DNA from: Macrosoma leucophasiata
Taxonomy: Eukaryota; Arthropoda; Insecta; Lepidoptera; Hedylidae
NCBI GenBank assembly: GCA_036365455.1
Contig: JAWQUS010000020.1
Location: 5,739,001 to 5,803,000, forward strand
Length of the DNA stretch: 64,000 bases
Reading direction: 5' to 3'
The notes beneath the pieces were generated by a model. The model did no database searches and was not told where the DNA came from. It was given only the letters and a program-made list of their open reading frames with translations. Numbering within the stretch: position 1 is the stretch's first letter; every line of letters starts with the position of its first letter. The translations under genes and the position numbers were made by a program. Shown piece after piece: positions 33,995 to 45,985 of the stretch.

Positions 33995-34690
33995 ATTTAT
34001 GTGGTGAAGTGGCAAACAAGTTCACATTGATGGTAAGTGGTACGTGAATACATTGTATAAACATCTACACAAAAAGACTTGGGTGAGAACTCATCCGCAA
34101 ATGTATCTTATCCGCGGATGAAATGACACTCTTTACAAATAGTAGGCGTCGACTCATCCGAAGTGGTGTTGTTATTCGGAGGAGTCGCCACCTAGGTAAA
34201 ATTACTAATAGTGCTTTCATCCAAAGTTGAGTAACACCTATTTAGTTATACCTATCCAAGATGGCGGCTGCATATTGCCAACTTTTTCGTCGTGGAGTTT
34301 GAAATGTAGATGCGCAACCACTCATGACGTCTATGTTCTTATACCTGTGTGCCACGGTATGAGTGCTATGCCATAGCGCTGAAGCCATTTACCGACAAAT
34401 TAGGTACATAATGCGCTGATCAAGTCAATTCTCAAATCAAATCATTACAAAATTACAGGGCCCCAGATATACTCCAATACATCTTGTCGATCATTATTAC
34501 CAGATAACGTATCTAAAAATACATTGTTTACTGACCAAACAGCCGCGAAATTATTAATATCGAAAAGCTTTTAGCCCCGCCTGTCACTGTGTGACATGCC
34601 CATATTCCCATAGACCAAGCGTACGTTGTTTTTCAGCTATCAACAAAATATTTACATTTCCGCCAATGTATAATCAACATAAACGTAATA
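33995..34690. other. Family A tail fragment, then no gene
   Basis: GTGGCAAACAAGTTCACATTG at about 34009 is a family A tail in reverse. The rest has no supported gene. Confidence 0.4.
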
Positions 34691-34703
34691 AACTTACCCC
34701 CCC

Positions 34704-34925
34704 TTAATGTGGATGGTTGCAGAGGCCCAGGAAGACCAAGGCTGACCTACCATGACCAAATAGGTCGAGTTCTGTCTGATGGTGGGGTCAAAAGTCTTAG
34801 GAATCGGCGTGCATGTATGAAGAGAATGATGAAGGTAGACGAAGCACGAGAGGTTTGTCAGAACCGGGATGTCTAGCGCTCTACACTCTCTGCCTACCCC
34901 GTGAGGGACCTGGCGTGAAGATACA
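34704..34925 (+). pseudogene. LINE C-terminal fragment
   Basis: Plus-strand reading shows GCRGPGRPRLTYHD, then IGRVLSDGGVKSL, RACMKRMMKVDEAREV and a final QNRDV. This segment is the C-terminal end of a non-LTR retrotransposon polyprotein. Related copies lie at 44424-44655 (minus), 60934-61037 (plus) and 62471-62690 (plus). It starts and ends within MITE-like ACTTACCCCC ends. Confidence 0.65.
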
Positions 34926-34930
34926 TATAA

Positions 34931-35078
34931 ACTTACCCCCTTATTCATAAACGTACATTAGATACGTTTTAGCTATAGAATGCTTTGTCTTTGTCAGTTG
35001 CATTGTCAAATGTGCAGGATAGAAAAAGATAAAGGAGAGATTAGCAACACTTTAGCTGAAATACGTTTATGAATACCT
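34931..35078. mobile_element. MITE with ACTTACCCCCTTATTCATAA ends
   Basis: Left end ACTTACCCCCTTATTCATAA; right end ACGTTTATGAATACC is decayed. The interior has TTTGTCAGTTGCATTGTCAA. Sister copy with two good ends at 48909-49057. Confidence 0.65.
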
Positions 35079-35185
35079 AAAGGAGATAATTTATACATAA
35101 TAAACGCGTTTATGAAACGTTTGTTTCCTTACTTCTAATAACAGCACGGCCGCAGAAAGGAGAGCTGGATGGATTCTGATTGGTA

Positions 35186-35278
35186 GTAGGCACCACCGCA
35201 TTACCTAATATACTTGCCGCTAAACGGTAGTTTTCAACACTATCGTGTTCCGGTCAGGTGATAATGTACGACCCTATG
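35186..35278 (+). repeat. Dispersed repeat family A, cut by foldback element
   Basis: Runs from GGCACCACCGCATTACC to TGTACGACCCTATG and stops where the foldback begins. Confidence 0.65.
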
Positions 35279-36603
35279 GCATCGCTATTACGCATATTGC
35301 CAGTGTCAAGTATACGATATTTCGTATTTATTTAAGCAGCGTAAAAGTGAGTACAATATACTCAGTCAATTATTCATAAGGTATGACAGTTAAGTTATTC
35401 GAGTAAAGCGATGGCTACTTTACCAGAACATTTACAATGAAGTTTTGGAGGCAACCTGAAAGGTCGTGTTTTCGCACTGTTATTCTATTTCACTATACAC
35501 GGGCACTGTTATAAACCTATATCAAACAAAATGCCACCAACTTTATTCAATATAACTTAAAAATTCACCAAGAAAATGAAATAAAATAAGAGCACCACAC
35601 GCCACTTTCAAGGTTCCCGCCAAAAACCCACACTCGCGTTTAACACCAATTTCACTGTTTTTATGAACCTGGTCGTAACGCGACATAGGTGGATAGGTAT
35701 ACATACCTATTGGAGAAATGTCGAATAGGTATGTATACCTAAACGAAACGTCTGAATATAGGTAAAAAGTGTTTTAAGCAATGAATATCTCTAGAGTCTA
35801 GATCAGTGATTCCCAAAGTGGTCTATATCAACCCCTGGGGGTCCATGACAACGTGAAAGGGGTATGCGAGAGCGAAAAAAAAATTGGGGGTCCATGAAAT
35901 GAAAATGGGGGTCCACGATAATGGATCTCAACACATACACTGATAGTACCAATTTACTTACTTCATACCAGTGATTCCCAAAGTTGTCCATGGGAGACTC
36001 GATGGGGGTCTACGTAGGCGTGAATAAAAAAAATAATAATAAAATATAAAATAAATAAAAATTGGAAATACAGGCATGTGATATAAATGTAGCAAGGACA
36101 GGGGTCCACAGAAACCAGAAAAAATTGAAAAGGGTCTACAAGAAAAAATAGTTTGGGAACCTCTGGTCTAGATTATACACCCATGATTAACAAATAATAC
36201 ATGACGTTGAGTTTTGGCGGGAAGCTTGAAAGAGGCGTATGGTGCTCTTATTTTATTTCATTTTCTTGGTGTATTTTTGAGTTATATTAAATAAAGTTGG
36301 TGGCATTTTGTTTGATATAGCCTTATTACAGTGTTCGTGTGTAGTGAAATAGAATAACAGTGCGAAAACACGACCTTTCAGGTTGCCTCCAAAACTTAAT
36401 TGTAAATGTTCTGGTAAAGTAGCCATCGCCTTACTCGAATAATTTGATTGTAACTCACTTGACTGACATATTATACTTGATAACTTTTATACTTGATACT
36501 TACATATTATACTTGATGACTAAATTATACTAACTTTTACGCTGCTTAAATAAATATGAAATATCGTTTTACTTGACACTGGCAATATGCGTAATAGCGA
36601 TGC
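35279..36603. mobile_element. Foldback-type element with 350-390 bp arms
   Basis: Left arm 35279-35628 begins GCATCGCTATTACGCATATT; right arm 36212-36603 ends with its complement. The arms match over almost their whole length. They share ACCTTTCAGGTTGCCTCCAA in opposite orientation and AAATGCCACCAACTTTATT. The right arm is longer because of a local duplication around TATACTTGAT. The interior holds a hAT MITE. No coding frame is present. Confidence 0.85.
35804..36166 (+). mobile_element. hAT-type MITE with 8-bp target duplication
   Basis: Begins CAGTGATTCCCAAA and ends TTTGGGAACCTCTG (14-bp inverted repeat with one mismatch). GTCTAGAT flanks it at 35796-35803 and 36167-36174. CAG termini and an 8-bp duplication are hAT hallmarks. 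A second copy of the left end (CAGTGATTCCCAAAG) lies inside at about 35969. Confidence 0.92.
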
Positions 36604-37270
36604 TATAATAAAAAAAAAAAAAAAAAGTACCGATATAGGTACCAGTATCAGTGTACTAGCGTCAGGTACCTCTTAAATGAAGTTACCTGACATATTTGCT
36701 GAACAGGACACCTTTTTGACGCAGCCGTGAGGCACATATTACTTATCGGTTTGTACCTAATAATTTTAGAAAATTTGTTTTTTGTTAGCTACGTTTTATG
36801 TCTGTTTTAAGTTTTTGTCTTGTTGTGTCAAATAAATGTTTCTTTCCTTTCCTTTCCTTTCCTTTCAATATAAGCTACAAAGTACCACACCTGAACCTCT
36901 CTCTGATATCTTTCTTGTAATTTTGTAGTTTCAATACGTTGAAATAGCTGTAAAATGGAGCTCCGTACTAAATCTACATTGTAATAAATCTAATATACTT
37001 CAGTGGCAATCGAGTACTTAGTATCTGCAGGTAATACAATTCCTCAAGGAAATGTCTAGAACTCTAGATTAACGCTCCAGTGCTCTTTACGACACCTTTA
37101 CAGTTCTAATTAAATTCCTTTCACTACGATATTAAAAATATACCTGCATGTTATCGTCATCTGAAAATAAAGCAAAATCTATATAAATAAAACTGAATCA
37201 TCTAAATGTTTGTAAGTAAGTGCATAACTTCCAAAGGACTACACCAATTTAGATAAATCTTTCTTTTAAG
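36604..37270. other. No gene; A run and CCTTT microsatellite
   Basis: A long A run at 36609-36627, and TCAAATAAATGTTTCTTTCC followed by (CCTTT)n at 36841-36865, which looks like a retroelement 3' tail. No coding frame. Confidence 0.5.
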
Positions 37271-37558
37271 TTTTTACTGGTAGAGCTCCAGTGACGGAGC
37301 TCGCGGGCGTAGGCACCACCGCATTATCTAATTTACTTGCCGCTAAATGGTAGTGTTCAGCACTATCCTGTTCCGGTCAGGTGGTAATGTACGGCCCTGT
37401 AATTTCCGGCACAGAGGCATAACACTTTAGGCCTCAGGAGTGGTAACGCATCTGCATTTTGACCTTGGTCTTTGTGTAGGTGTGTCTATAGGCTGCAGTC
37501 ATCACTTAACATCAATGTGAACTGCATGCTTGTTTGCCACTTCAATAACATAAAAAAA
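37271..37558 (+). repeat. Dispersed repeat family A, full-length copy
   Basis: Best-preserved full copy: TTTTTACTGGTAGAGCTCC to CCACTTCAATAACATAAAAAAA. Confidence 0.88.
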
Positions 37559-37766
37559 GCGTTCGTTATCGTATGACAAAAATATTTTTTTTTAAATAGC
37601 ATAGGTATAGGCGGCACAAAATCCGCCGGCTCAGCTAATTCATAATTCTGTGTAAAAAAGCTTCCATGAAAGAAACTTCATAATCATCATCCTAAATATT
37701 TTAACTCTCAGAACGAATATGGAAGTAGATCTGATATAGATTAGTAGATAATTAAATATAGTAATA

Positions 37767-38091
37767 ACTAGCTGTGCCCGCGACTTCGCCCGCGTGAGAA
37801 TTTATGATTGTTCAGTATCTACCTGGACGAAGTCGTGGGCGCAGCTAGTATAAAAGTAGCCTTAGTTACTCCTTATTACATCAGCTATCTGCCAGTGAAA
37901 GTCCCGTCAAAATCGGTGAAGCCGTTCCCAAGATTAGCCCCGCCAACCAGACAGACAGACAGACAAAATTTTTAAAAAATGTTGTATTGGTATATGTACC
38001 GTGTATACATACATATACCTATATGCATTTAGTAAAAAGCGGTTATTTTTATATTACAAACAGACACTCCAATTTTATTTATTTGTATAGA
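37767..38091 (-). mobile_element. Helitron-like element (type 1)
   Basis: Minus strand: starts TCTATACAAATAAATAAAAT after an A at 38092 and ends GCGGGCACAGCTAGT at 37767, followed by T. Both Helitron termini and the A|T target are intact. Confidence 0.85.
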
Positions 38092-39582
38092 TGATCCAAG
38101 TGAGTACCTACTTGAATCATTATTTACCACTGATTTATCTGATTTAAACACTGGGAGTGTTGAAATGTTGACACAAATACCTACTAAGTGAGCGGTACTT
38201 ATTCTAACTGAGTGAACCAAGGGTAAAAATTTCTACCCGTACCATTAGGGTAAGTACTACCGTAAATCAGAAAGTAAATGTGAAACAAAAATCTGTCTCA
38301 AATAAATCAATCAAACATATAGGTACGACCTAAGAACATCGACAAAATACGATATTCAAAATCAGGCAATCGCAATGCGTTCCCAGAACTGCACAAACAC
38401 CATTTGTTTATACAAATTGGACGCGCACCGGCGCGAAATCAAAACACAAGCTCGTAATAGCCTCGCATAAATCCACTCAATAAATCATACAACTATTTCA
38501 CCAATTACAACGGTCAGTTTAATCCGGGTTCTTGGAAGAAAAAGGGAACTAGAAGTAACACTGGCCATGCCTCAAATTGATTTATGCCAGATAAGCAGAT
38601 CGAACTTCCTAAAGCCTCCTTTTCGCGAATGAGAAAAACTATTGTTTCTCCTTTGGCCGTTGCGCAACCGAGTGGTATTTTGTAATAAGTTATCGGCAGA
38701 AGGATTTGTGGCTATGAGTTAGACCGCGCACGGTTGCCCTGATTTCCCCGATATTGATCTTTGTTAGTCGGCCGCAACACTGCGAGATGAAAAGCCTCTA
38801 TAAAAGGAAACGAAGTTTGGCCGATATTAATAATTTATTGTTGTGCACCCTTGTCAACGAGCCCGTTTCACGTGTTTTGAGTTGTTTAAATCTTTTAAAC
38901 ATTTCTGAGACAAGCTAACTAAAATCTGGATTTAAAGATTTAAGGCGACTTAGGCTGGGTTGCACCAAGATATTTGTTAAAGTTAATTATATGAAATATT
39001 ATATATATCGTATTTCATAATTGTGAGATTTTTTTTTGAGAAAGGCAAAATTTTTGAAATTGCTTTTTATTGTATCATATTTCTTTTATTGGAATATACT
39101 TCAGTCTGTTGGATTTACATAGTAACAATACCATGAATAAACAGGTCTGTAGGAAAGCAAAACATGAAATCATTGTATCATCGAGCATCATAGTTAAATA
39201 TAAATAGCTTATATCATACATAAGAACAATTTTTTTTATGAATACAGATACTAAGTCAAAAACAAATGTGATCATGATTCTATTATTTAAATTTAAACAG
39301 AAAGTCAATCAAACTACAGATTCATTGGGTGTTGGTCTATTTAAATTACTTCTGTATTAACATAACAAAACGCGATCCAAATGACGATTGTCGAAACGTT
39401 TGGACGTGTCCATTCATCATAGGTAATCGGAAACTATCAATGCAAAAACGAGTATAATTTTCTGTCCGCCTTTTAGTCGCCCCAAATTGGCATCATTACA
39501 TGCTACATGACACATTGTGGTTCGCCATAATGATTGCTCGTTTCATTCGACATCGCACTGATCGTCTCGATATTGCAACGTA
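38092..39582. other. No gene supported; possible TATA box
   Basis: Includes TATAAAAG at 38799-38806 in a locally GC-richer context, but no clear initiator follows at the right distance and no plus-strand frame starts downstream. The interval lies 3' of the unknown gene and may contain its 3' untranslated region. Confidence 0.35.
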
Positions 39583-40194
39583 TCAGACCTTTTTAGCCCT
39601 CTTTAGAGCAGTTCCAGCAAAAGATTTCTCATCCCGCCGTCTCTTTTTAGTTGCTAAACATTTCATTGCACTGCCGATAACAATTCTCTCCATCAAGCGA
39701 TACTGTCGATCCGAAAATGGTCTCAAAATCACGAAATTTATTCCCATTGCCTTTCCTTTTAGTAGATCTTCGAGCAACACAGAATTATCGTACAGTCTAG
39801 TTTTAATATATCTTAACATTTGATCTAGTTCCGTGTTGGTCAGATTGAACAAAGCAGCTATCGCAATTTTATCGAAGTCCTCACTATCTCTCAGTTCTAC
39901 TTCTAGTTTAATATCGTTCTCACCAGTGGGGTAGATAATTTCCTGCAGTTGAAAACGATTGGGGCCGGCTCCCACCATTAGCGCGCATCTGAAGTTAGTT
40001 TGCTTCCCGACCACGCTATTTAACCAATCTGAATTACGATCGAGTGCACCGAGAAGAAAGCTCATAAAGTCGCCTATCTCTTTTTGCTTTTTGTAAGACA
40101 CGATAGCGGCTAGAGCGACTTCGGGGAGGGTGTCCTCCTTCAGGCTGTCGGCCACCTCCCGACCTGATTTCCCTGGCAATTTTTTACCGGACAT
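39583..40194 (-). CDS. Uncharacterised intronless protein, 203 residues
   Basis: I do not recognise this protein. The minus frame is open from a GTG at 40248, but the first ATG is at 40194 (context AAAAATGTCC), giving 203 residues to TGA at 39583-39585. Residues upstream of the ATG may come from an earlier exon. It is a soluble, charged protein with no signal peptide or membrane segment visible. It contains DRNSDWLNSVVGKQTN, GAGPNRFQLQEIIYP and FNLTNTELDQMLRYIKTRL. The C-terminus holds KKRRRDEKS and ALKRAKKV, which resemble nuclear localisation signals. It is unbroken in a region where most frames are broken, which suggests selection or recent arrival. Transposon-derived, viral or host single-exon origins are all possible. 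A MITE lies about 130 bp upstream of the frame. Confidence 0.6.
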   Translation of the reverse strand: MSGKKLPGKSGREVADSLKEDTLPEVALAAIVSYKKQKEIGDFMSFLLGALDRNSDWLNSVVGKQTNFRCALMVGAGPNRFQLQEIIYPTGENDIKLEVELRDSEDFDKIAIAALFNLTNTELDQMLRYIKTRLYDNSVLLEDLLKGKAMGINFVILRPFSDRQYRLMERIVIGSAMKCLATKKRRRDEKSFAGTALKRAKKV

Positions 40195-40378
40195 TTTTAA
40201 AGATCGCCGCCTCAGCACACTTATAGCATTCCTGACTATGTTAGACACACGGTTTTTTTGCTGACGGAAAATTTTGGGAAATTATGCAAACTGTTTTGTG
40301 AGTTGAAAAGATGGTGACGTTTGGTGTTGTCTAATTTTATTTTCACGATACGTCCGTCCCGAAAAAGGTCTCGAATGT

Positions 40379-40815
40379 AAAGGAGATGTTGCAAAAATGT
40401 ATGGACCGTCGGCCATGTATTGTACACAATATCATTAAACAGGCAAAATCAATATAAAAACGTTTTTTACTGCATGTTTTCACTTATTTAGCTTTGTTTG
40501 CAGTTACAAAACATTATTTGCAGTTAGAATTGCAACTCAAAACCAACATGGCGAATATGTATTTAGATTTTATAGTACTTGGAGAAAAAAGTAATATTTA
40601 CTAAATACTATCAAAATCAATTGATCCCAAGTGTCGGCTGTATCGCCGCCATGTTTAACATAGTTGAAAATGATAAAATCGTTTGAATTAAATGTGGTTG
40701 TAACTCTAAAATATGTTCTTGAATAAATTAATTGTATTTTTTTCGGATTCTTCTTTAATTTACCCATTTTTTGAGGACGTGTACGAACCAGAGCCGAGCT
40801 CGCAACATCTCCTTT
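40379..40815. mobile_element. MITE with AAAGGAGATGTTGC ends, copy 2
   Basis: Same 14-bp terminal inverted repeats and interior as 9733-10240, but about 70 bp shorter because of two internal length differences. Confidence 0.82.
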
Positions 40816-40976
40816 TGGGTCACACGTCAATTGAGGTTGTATAGCTCGAATAGCGGGCAGTAATTCTAGACTCTGAATGGTATTAGTTAAAATTTAGTCA
40901 CCGTAATTATATCTCGCCCACGTTCACAAACAACGCCTCTGTGACCCGCTGCAAAATGTACATCGTTCGCATATAT

Positions 40977-42262
40977 TAGGTTGGGGAAAAAGTTTCTTCG
41001 CATTTTTTAGGATAATTCAAAACATTTTTTAATATAGTTTATTTAAATTTAACTAAAGTATGTATGTACCATTTTGTTCGATAACCTTTTGCCATCTTGA
41101 AGGTAGGGACAGGATCCTATTGCTATAAAAATTTTGGGACTTCTCATTAAAATACCGCGACAAGTGGATTTGGCAATCCTCTCGTGATGTTAACCTAACA
41201 TTGCATAAAGAATTCTGAAGAGACCGAACAGGTGGAAATCTGAAGGTGCAAGGTCAGGACTATACGGCGGATGCATTAACACCTCCCAGCCAAACTCTCT
41301 TAATTTTTGCTGAGTGGCTATAGATGTGTGAGGTCTAGCGTTATCATGATGAAACACCACACCCCTTCTGTTGATCAATTCCGGCCGCTTTCTCTCAACT
41401 TCTTGCTTTAATCTCATCAGTTGTTCGCTGTAGAGTTCAGAATCGATAGTCCTGCCTGGTGGTAATAGCTCATAATGAATAATGCCCTTCCAATCCCACC
41501 ACACACACAACATCACCTTATTGCGTGTTAACCCGGGTTTCGCCACAGTCTGTGAAGCCTGACCGGCCTTTGACCACGACCTTTTTCGCACTTTCTTGTC
41601 GTACGTGATCCACTTTTCGTCACCAGTTATCAGCTTCTTCAAAAATGATTCGGTTTCATTACGTCGTAATAAAGAATCACAAATGAGTACACGGTTCATT
41701 AGGTTTATTTCAGTGAGCTCGTGAGGTACCCAAATATCGAGCTTTTTTTTTGTACCCAGCTTTTTTCAAATGCGCCAAAACTGTTTTGTGATCAATTCTC
41801 AGTTCTTCAGCTACGTCGTAACTACTGATTTGTCGATCTTGCTCCACTTTTTCAAAAATGGCATCCATTTTATACGTAATAGGGCGACCAGAGCGAGGTG
41901 CATCTTTGACATCAAAATTTCCGGATTGAAAACGCTTAAACCAAATTTGTGCTACTCTCACAGACACTGCCCTAGGTCCATAAACATCGCAAATTTTTTT
42001 CGCGGCTTGCGTTGCATTTTTACCTTTTTTATAATAAAATATTAAAATGTATCGAATTTCTTCATTAGATTCACTCATCTTGACAGTACGAAAAACAAAT
42101 GAAAATCACACATTTGCCTAATTTGAATTTGGAATTATGTTCTTTAAAAAATGTTAACTTTCAATGATACCAAAACCAGCCAGATACAAATACTACAGCC
42201 AAAGAGATTTTATTACAAGTTCATACATACTATAATGCGAAAAGACTTTTTCCCCAACCTAT
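40977..42262 (-). mobile_element. mariner-type DNA transposon, about 1.29 kb
   Basis: Ends read TAGGTTGGGGAAAAAGTTTC at the left and, reverse-complemented, TAGGTTGGGGAAAAAGTCTT at the right. Both run on to TTCGCATT, giving inverted repeats of about 28 bp. Flanking TA dinucleotides fit the mariner target but the exact duplication is ambiguous. Size and a single transposase gene are typical. Confidence 0.88.
41190..42078 (-). pseudogene. mariner transposase, two frameshifts
   Basis: Cut-and-paste transposase of the DD34D family. The ATG at 42078 starts the first frame, which holds the helix-turn-helix region (AQIWFKRFQSGNFDVKDAP, SGRPIT, YDVAEELRIDHKTV). The frame breaks at a run of nine T's (41743-41751); the sister copy at 58278-59222 has eight, so one base was added. 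The second frame holds the catalytic segments TGDEKW, HHDNARPHTS and SPDLAPSDFHLF, with 34 residues between the second and third Asp. A further missing base near 41227 shifts the frame after DFHLF and removes the normal C-terminus. Both changes are small, so loss of function is probably recent. Confidence 0.88.
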
Positions 42263-42745
42263 TATTTAATGACAGAATAGAAATCGTTTCAAGCGGCAGT
42301 ATTCAGAGGGATTTAAATCTAGTTATTAACAATTCGAATATATCACATAACCGGATCATGGAGGCCATATAAATTCCATCAGACGCATTGGTCCAGGTAT
42401 TCAAATAGTCATAATACTATTTAAACGGATTGTAAAATAAAATACGAGTTTTATTGTGGTAATAGTGTAATACGTATGCGACCTAGCCTTCATTGGCCGT
42501 AACCCTATAGTACAAAGCGTACAAAGCTCGAAGCCGCTCAGCATCAATTATTTTTTCTGTAGTAACAAAATTCAGAGTAGGTAACCTTAAATAAAAAATG
42601 AAGTTCCTAAAATAATTCATGTTAGGGAAATTAAACTAAAAAAAATTTATAAAAATTTAAAAAATATTTTTAATAAAAATAAAAAAGTTACGCTTCCCGA
42701 CAGCTGCACGTACAGTTACTACACAAAAATCTGAAGATTGAAATG
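42263..42745. other. No gene supported
   Basis: AT-rich; nothing recognised. Confidence 0.4.
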
Positions 42746-43345
42746 CGGATTCGTTGCCACTCTTGAGGCGTAAAGTGTTTTGTCTCTGTGATAGTGGTAA
42801 CATAGTCATTAAACCAGAACACGATAGTGCTGAATACTACCATTTGGTGGTAGATAAATTAGGTGATGAGGTAGTGTTTACGACTAGACCCAGTAATAAT
42901 CTTCATCTGCTTTGACACCTCCCTTTTTTGTGGTTCTGTATCGAATTTTTACTGATGGTAGAGCTCCAGTGACGGAGCTCGCGGGCGTAGGCACCATCGC
43001 ATTACCTAATATACTTACCTCTAAATGGTAGTGTTCAGTACTATCGTGTTCCGGTCAGGTGGTAATGTACGGCCCTGTAATTTCCGGCACAGAGGCATAA
43101 CACCTTAAGCCTCAGGAGTGGCAACGCATCTACATTTTGACCTCTGGTCATTAATTTAAAGTGATAACTGCAGCTTATAGAGTTGTTATGTCTGGGTGAT
43201 AGTTGCTACGGAGCCGTACATTACTATCTAACCGGAACACGATAGTGCCCGTATGGGTAATACTCCCATTTGTCGGCACATAGATTAGGTAATGCGGTGG
43301 TACCTACGCCCTCGAGTCCTTACACTGGGACTCTACGTCTAAAAT
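42746..43345. repeat. Cluster of three family A copies in alternating orientation
   Basis: Minus copy at about 42746-42890, plus copy at 42946-43148 lacking its tail, minus copy at about 43150-43345. The neighbours form inverted repeats. Confidence 0.75.
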
Positions 43346-43998
43346 AAAATACCACCAGTAAAATACCTATGCTGCAGTAATTTATCACAAAATATGAATC
43401 AGAACTCTGATCGTGCTTGATTCCCACTTGCCCGACAAACACATTAGTGTGCTAAGCTGTGTTTACACAGCCTTTCCTTGGTTCCAATATTCGTTAGGCC
43501 TCTAACTTCTTGCTTCATTATTTTCTGCAAGTTTTTGTCGCACAAGAAAGGACCGAACATAGAGAGGCTAATGGCTGTTTTTTCTTTTCTTTTCTTCCTT
43601 ATTCACCAATACAAAAAAAATCAAGATTAGTCTGTCGATAACCTTACAGATAATTTAGCTTTCGTTCCCAGTAATTAGCTAATGGTTTTCCCTGTTGTCT
43701 GAGATGAAAGCTTTTGTTTGTGTTCGTCTATTTTGGGCCTGTATTATTTGATATCTCTATTTTTATACGATACAATATTACATGCTTGATAATATACACA
43801 ATATAACAAAAATATAAGTAGGATTTATTTATACTATAGTAAATTCAAGTAAATTGTAAATATTTTTGGTACAGGTAGGTATTTATTGTCCGAATTTTTT
43901 TTTTGCTCGCGTCAGCAATTGGGAGCCACAATATTTTAGCCTGGATCAAGTCAATGGTAGTTATGTCAGCAATGGGCGGCATTAGAGGGGCTAGGTAG
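43346..43998. other. No gene supported
   Basis: AT-rich sequence between repeats, no frame recognised. Confidence 0.4.
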
Positions 43999-44269
43999 GG
44001 TTACCATCCACCCGGGTTAGTCCGGACATGTTCAGACTTCTTGTCCGGATTTTGTCCGTCTCTACCTATTCTTTGGCCGTACTTTTTATTTAGAGGGACT
44101 ATGGGGAATAAAACTTACACATGTAGTATCAAATAAGTCTTTAATGTTTATTAACTTCCCACTTAACTATCTCATATTTTTAGGGTTGTATTGAATAATC
44201 AACAATGATCTGACCGTCTATTCCGATGTAATCTGATTTTCTATTAAAATGTCCGGTAAAATGGTAACC
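43999..44269. mobile_element. Candidate MITE with GGTTACCAT ends
   Basis: Left end GGTTACCATCCACCCGGG; right end CCGGTAAAATGGTAACC. TCCGGACAT and ATGTCCGG extend the inverted similarity. No target duplication is clear. Confidence 0.5.
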
Positions 44270-44286
44270 AAAGGCCTAGGAGCCTC

Positions 44287-44423
44287 TTAATGTCGCCCCG
44301 AGCCTCTGATTACCTTCGTGTAAATACATGCATTGAAGCATACTGCAAACGCGATTTGCTGGTTACGTTTTGGAACATATCCGGGCACATTATCAAACGA
44401 GGCAGGCACTGGGAAAATGCCAG
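44287..44423 (+). repeat. SINE family B fragment, degraded
   Basis: ATACATGCATTGAAGCATAC, TTACGTTTTGG and CCGGGCACATTAxCAAAC match the SINE B body; no head remains. Confidence 0.55.
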
Positions 44424-44655
44424 TATGTATCTTCACGCCAGGTCCTAATGGGGTAGGCAGAGAGTGTAGAGCGCCAGATATGCCGGTCCTGACATACCTC
44501 TCGTGCCTCATCTTCTTTCATCTCTCTCTTCATACATACACGCCGATTCCTAAGACTTTTGAGCGCACCATCTGACAGAACTCGACCTATTTGGTCATGG
44601 TAGGTCAGTCTTGGTCTTCCTGGGCCTCTGCAGCCATCTACATTCGCATTGTAGG
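44424..44655 (-). pseudogene. LINE C-terminal fragment
   Basis: Reverse complement of the same LINE end as 34704-34925 (GACCTGGCGTGAAGATACAT near its end; GAGGCCCAGGAAGACCAAGA near its start). The copy contains an extra change in the middle and is not open throughout. Confidence 0.65.
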
Positions 44656-45149
44656 TATATCTGTTTAGTCATTCGCTCATTCGACATTCTTTCTGTATGC
44701 CCAAACCATCGGAGCATTCCTTTTTTCATTCCAGGAAATGGAAAATTCCAAGAGTTGAGTAAAAACCGCATTATTTATTTGTATCTGCCGCTAAATCTTA
44801 ACTACAGTATCCAACAAAAAATATTGCACATCGACCTTAGGAAGAAGACTTCAGCATATTTCGATGAGCGTTATCTCTTTCGCACCTTACCTATGTGACG
44901 TTTGTCGACCCATATTGATCAAATTTTGACCAATAGCGGACTATCTCTGCTTACTGCTTAATCTTTCAAGGATCGTAAGGCCACCGGCGCCCAGACACAA
45001 TTGAATTTCAACTGTCATATTTTTCTCGTGTCTGGAGGGATTTTAAGTAGGCAGTGTGTAGCAGAGATAACGTTCTACGCATTCCTCTATGGATCTACGA
45101 AGTCCAAACTAGCCGATTGTCTCTTTCGTAGGCTCGGTGTAGGTAGAAT
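44656..45149. other. No gene supported
   Basis: Two short plus frames here (44611-44898 and 45001-45222) carry no recognisable content. Confidence 0.4.
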
Positions 45150-45730
45150 ATTTCTTGTTGGGTACTATACCTACCTATCATGTCCCGGGTTTGATATCTC
45201 CGTAGGTAGGTACGCCTCCTAATACCTATCCGGCATGGAAGCTAAACAGCTTATACCTTACATAGGTGGGTACCTGCCTATTAAAAATGCCTGTTATCTT
45301 TTTACCATCTTATTGTTCTTCCTTACTAGGCACAAAACAGTTGAAGCATCTCACGGAGAAGGAGATTAGGTAGGTACATAGAGGTATTTGAAATTAATTC
45401 TTATACCTAAGTAAAGATTTCAACGGCGCTTATAGTATGTAGGTAATGTAGGTACTTATATAGGTAGGTGTGTGTAGGTATACTTTCATTCATATACCTA
45501 TATACGTTTTTGTCACCCACTTCAATTAGGTAGGTAGGATATTATATATTGTAGGTACCTATGTAGGCACTACTAAGAAACTGGCCGCATGGCCACACGG
45601 GCACTTTACCCGCTGGTAATACACGCTAGGTATAGGTATTTGAAGCAAATAATTTAATAAGTCGATACGGTAAGAAATAACTACCTAATAGGTACCTATA
45701 TAAATGTTACCTATTGTTATGAAGCTAAGT
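45150..45730. repeat. Low-complexity TAGGTA-rich region
   Basis: Interspersed TAGGTA, ACCTACC and GTAGGTAGGTAC motifs on both strands, with many short palindromes (TAGGTACCTA). Confidence 0.75.
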
Positions 45731-45772
45731 GCCTAAGTATATTTATTGTTCTTCTTCTTCTTCTCGTGTCAT

Positions 45773-45985
45773 AGTCATACTCTAGCGGACAAAAAATTTG
45801 ACAATTTTACAGCGACATCCGTAGCCTCCATTAGGTCTCTTCTTGTGCAACTGTTGGGGCACAGTGGGCAGGAGAGCAGATGCATCATATCCTGCTTTGG
45901 AGCACCGCAGTCACATTCTGGTCCTGACAAATAGCCCCATCTAGCCACGTTTGATCTACAACGACCTACTCCGGTGCGTAATCAT
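45773..45985 (-). pseudogene. LINE C-terminal Cys/His-rich fragment
   Basis: The minus strand reads HRTGVGRCRSNVARWGYL, then SGPECDCGAPKQDMMHLL, SCPLCPNSCTRRDLMEATD and a stop. A CxC...H...C cluster followed by this kind of tail is characteristic of the C-terminus of R1/Jockey-type LINE proteins. The fragment is open to its natural stop; everything upstream is missing, as expected for 5'-truncated LINE insertion. Confidence 0.72.
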
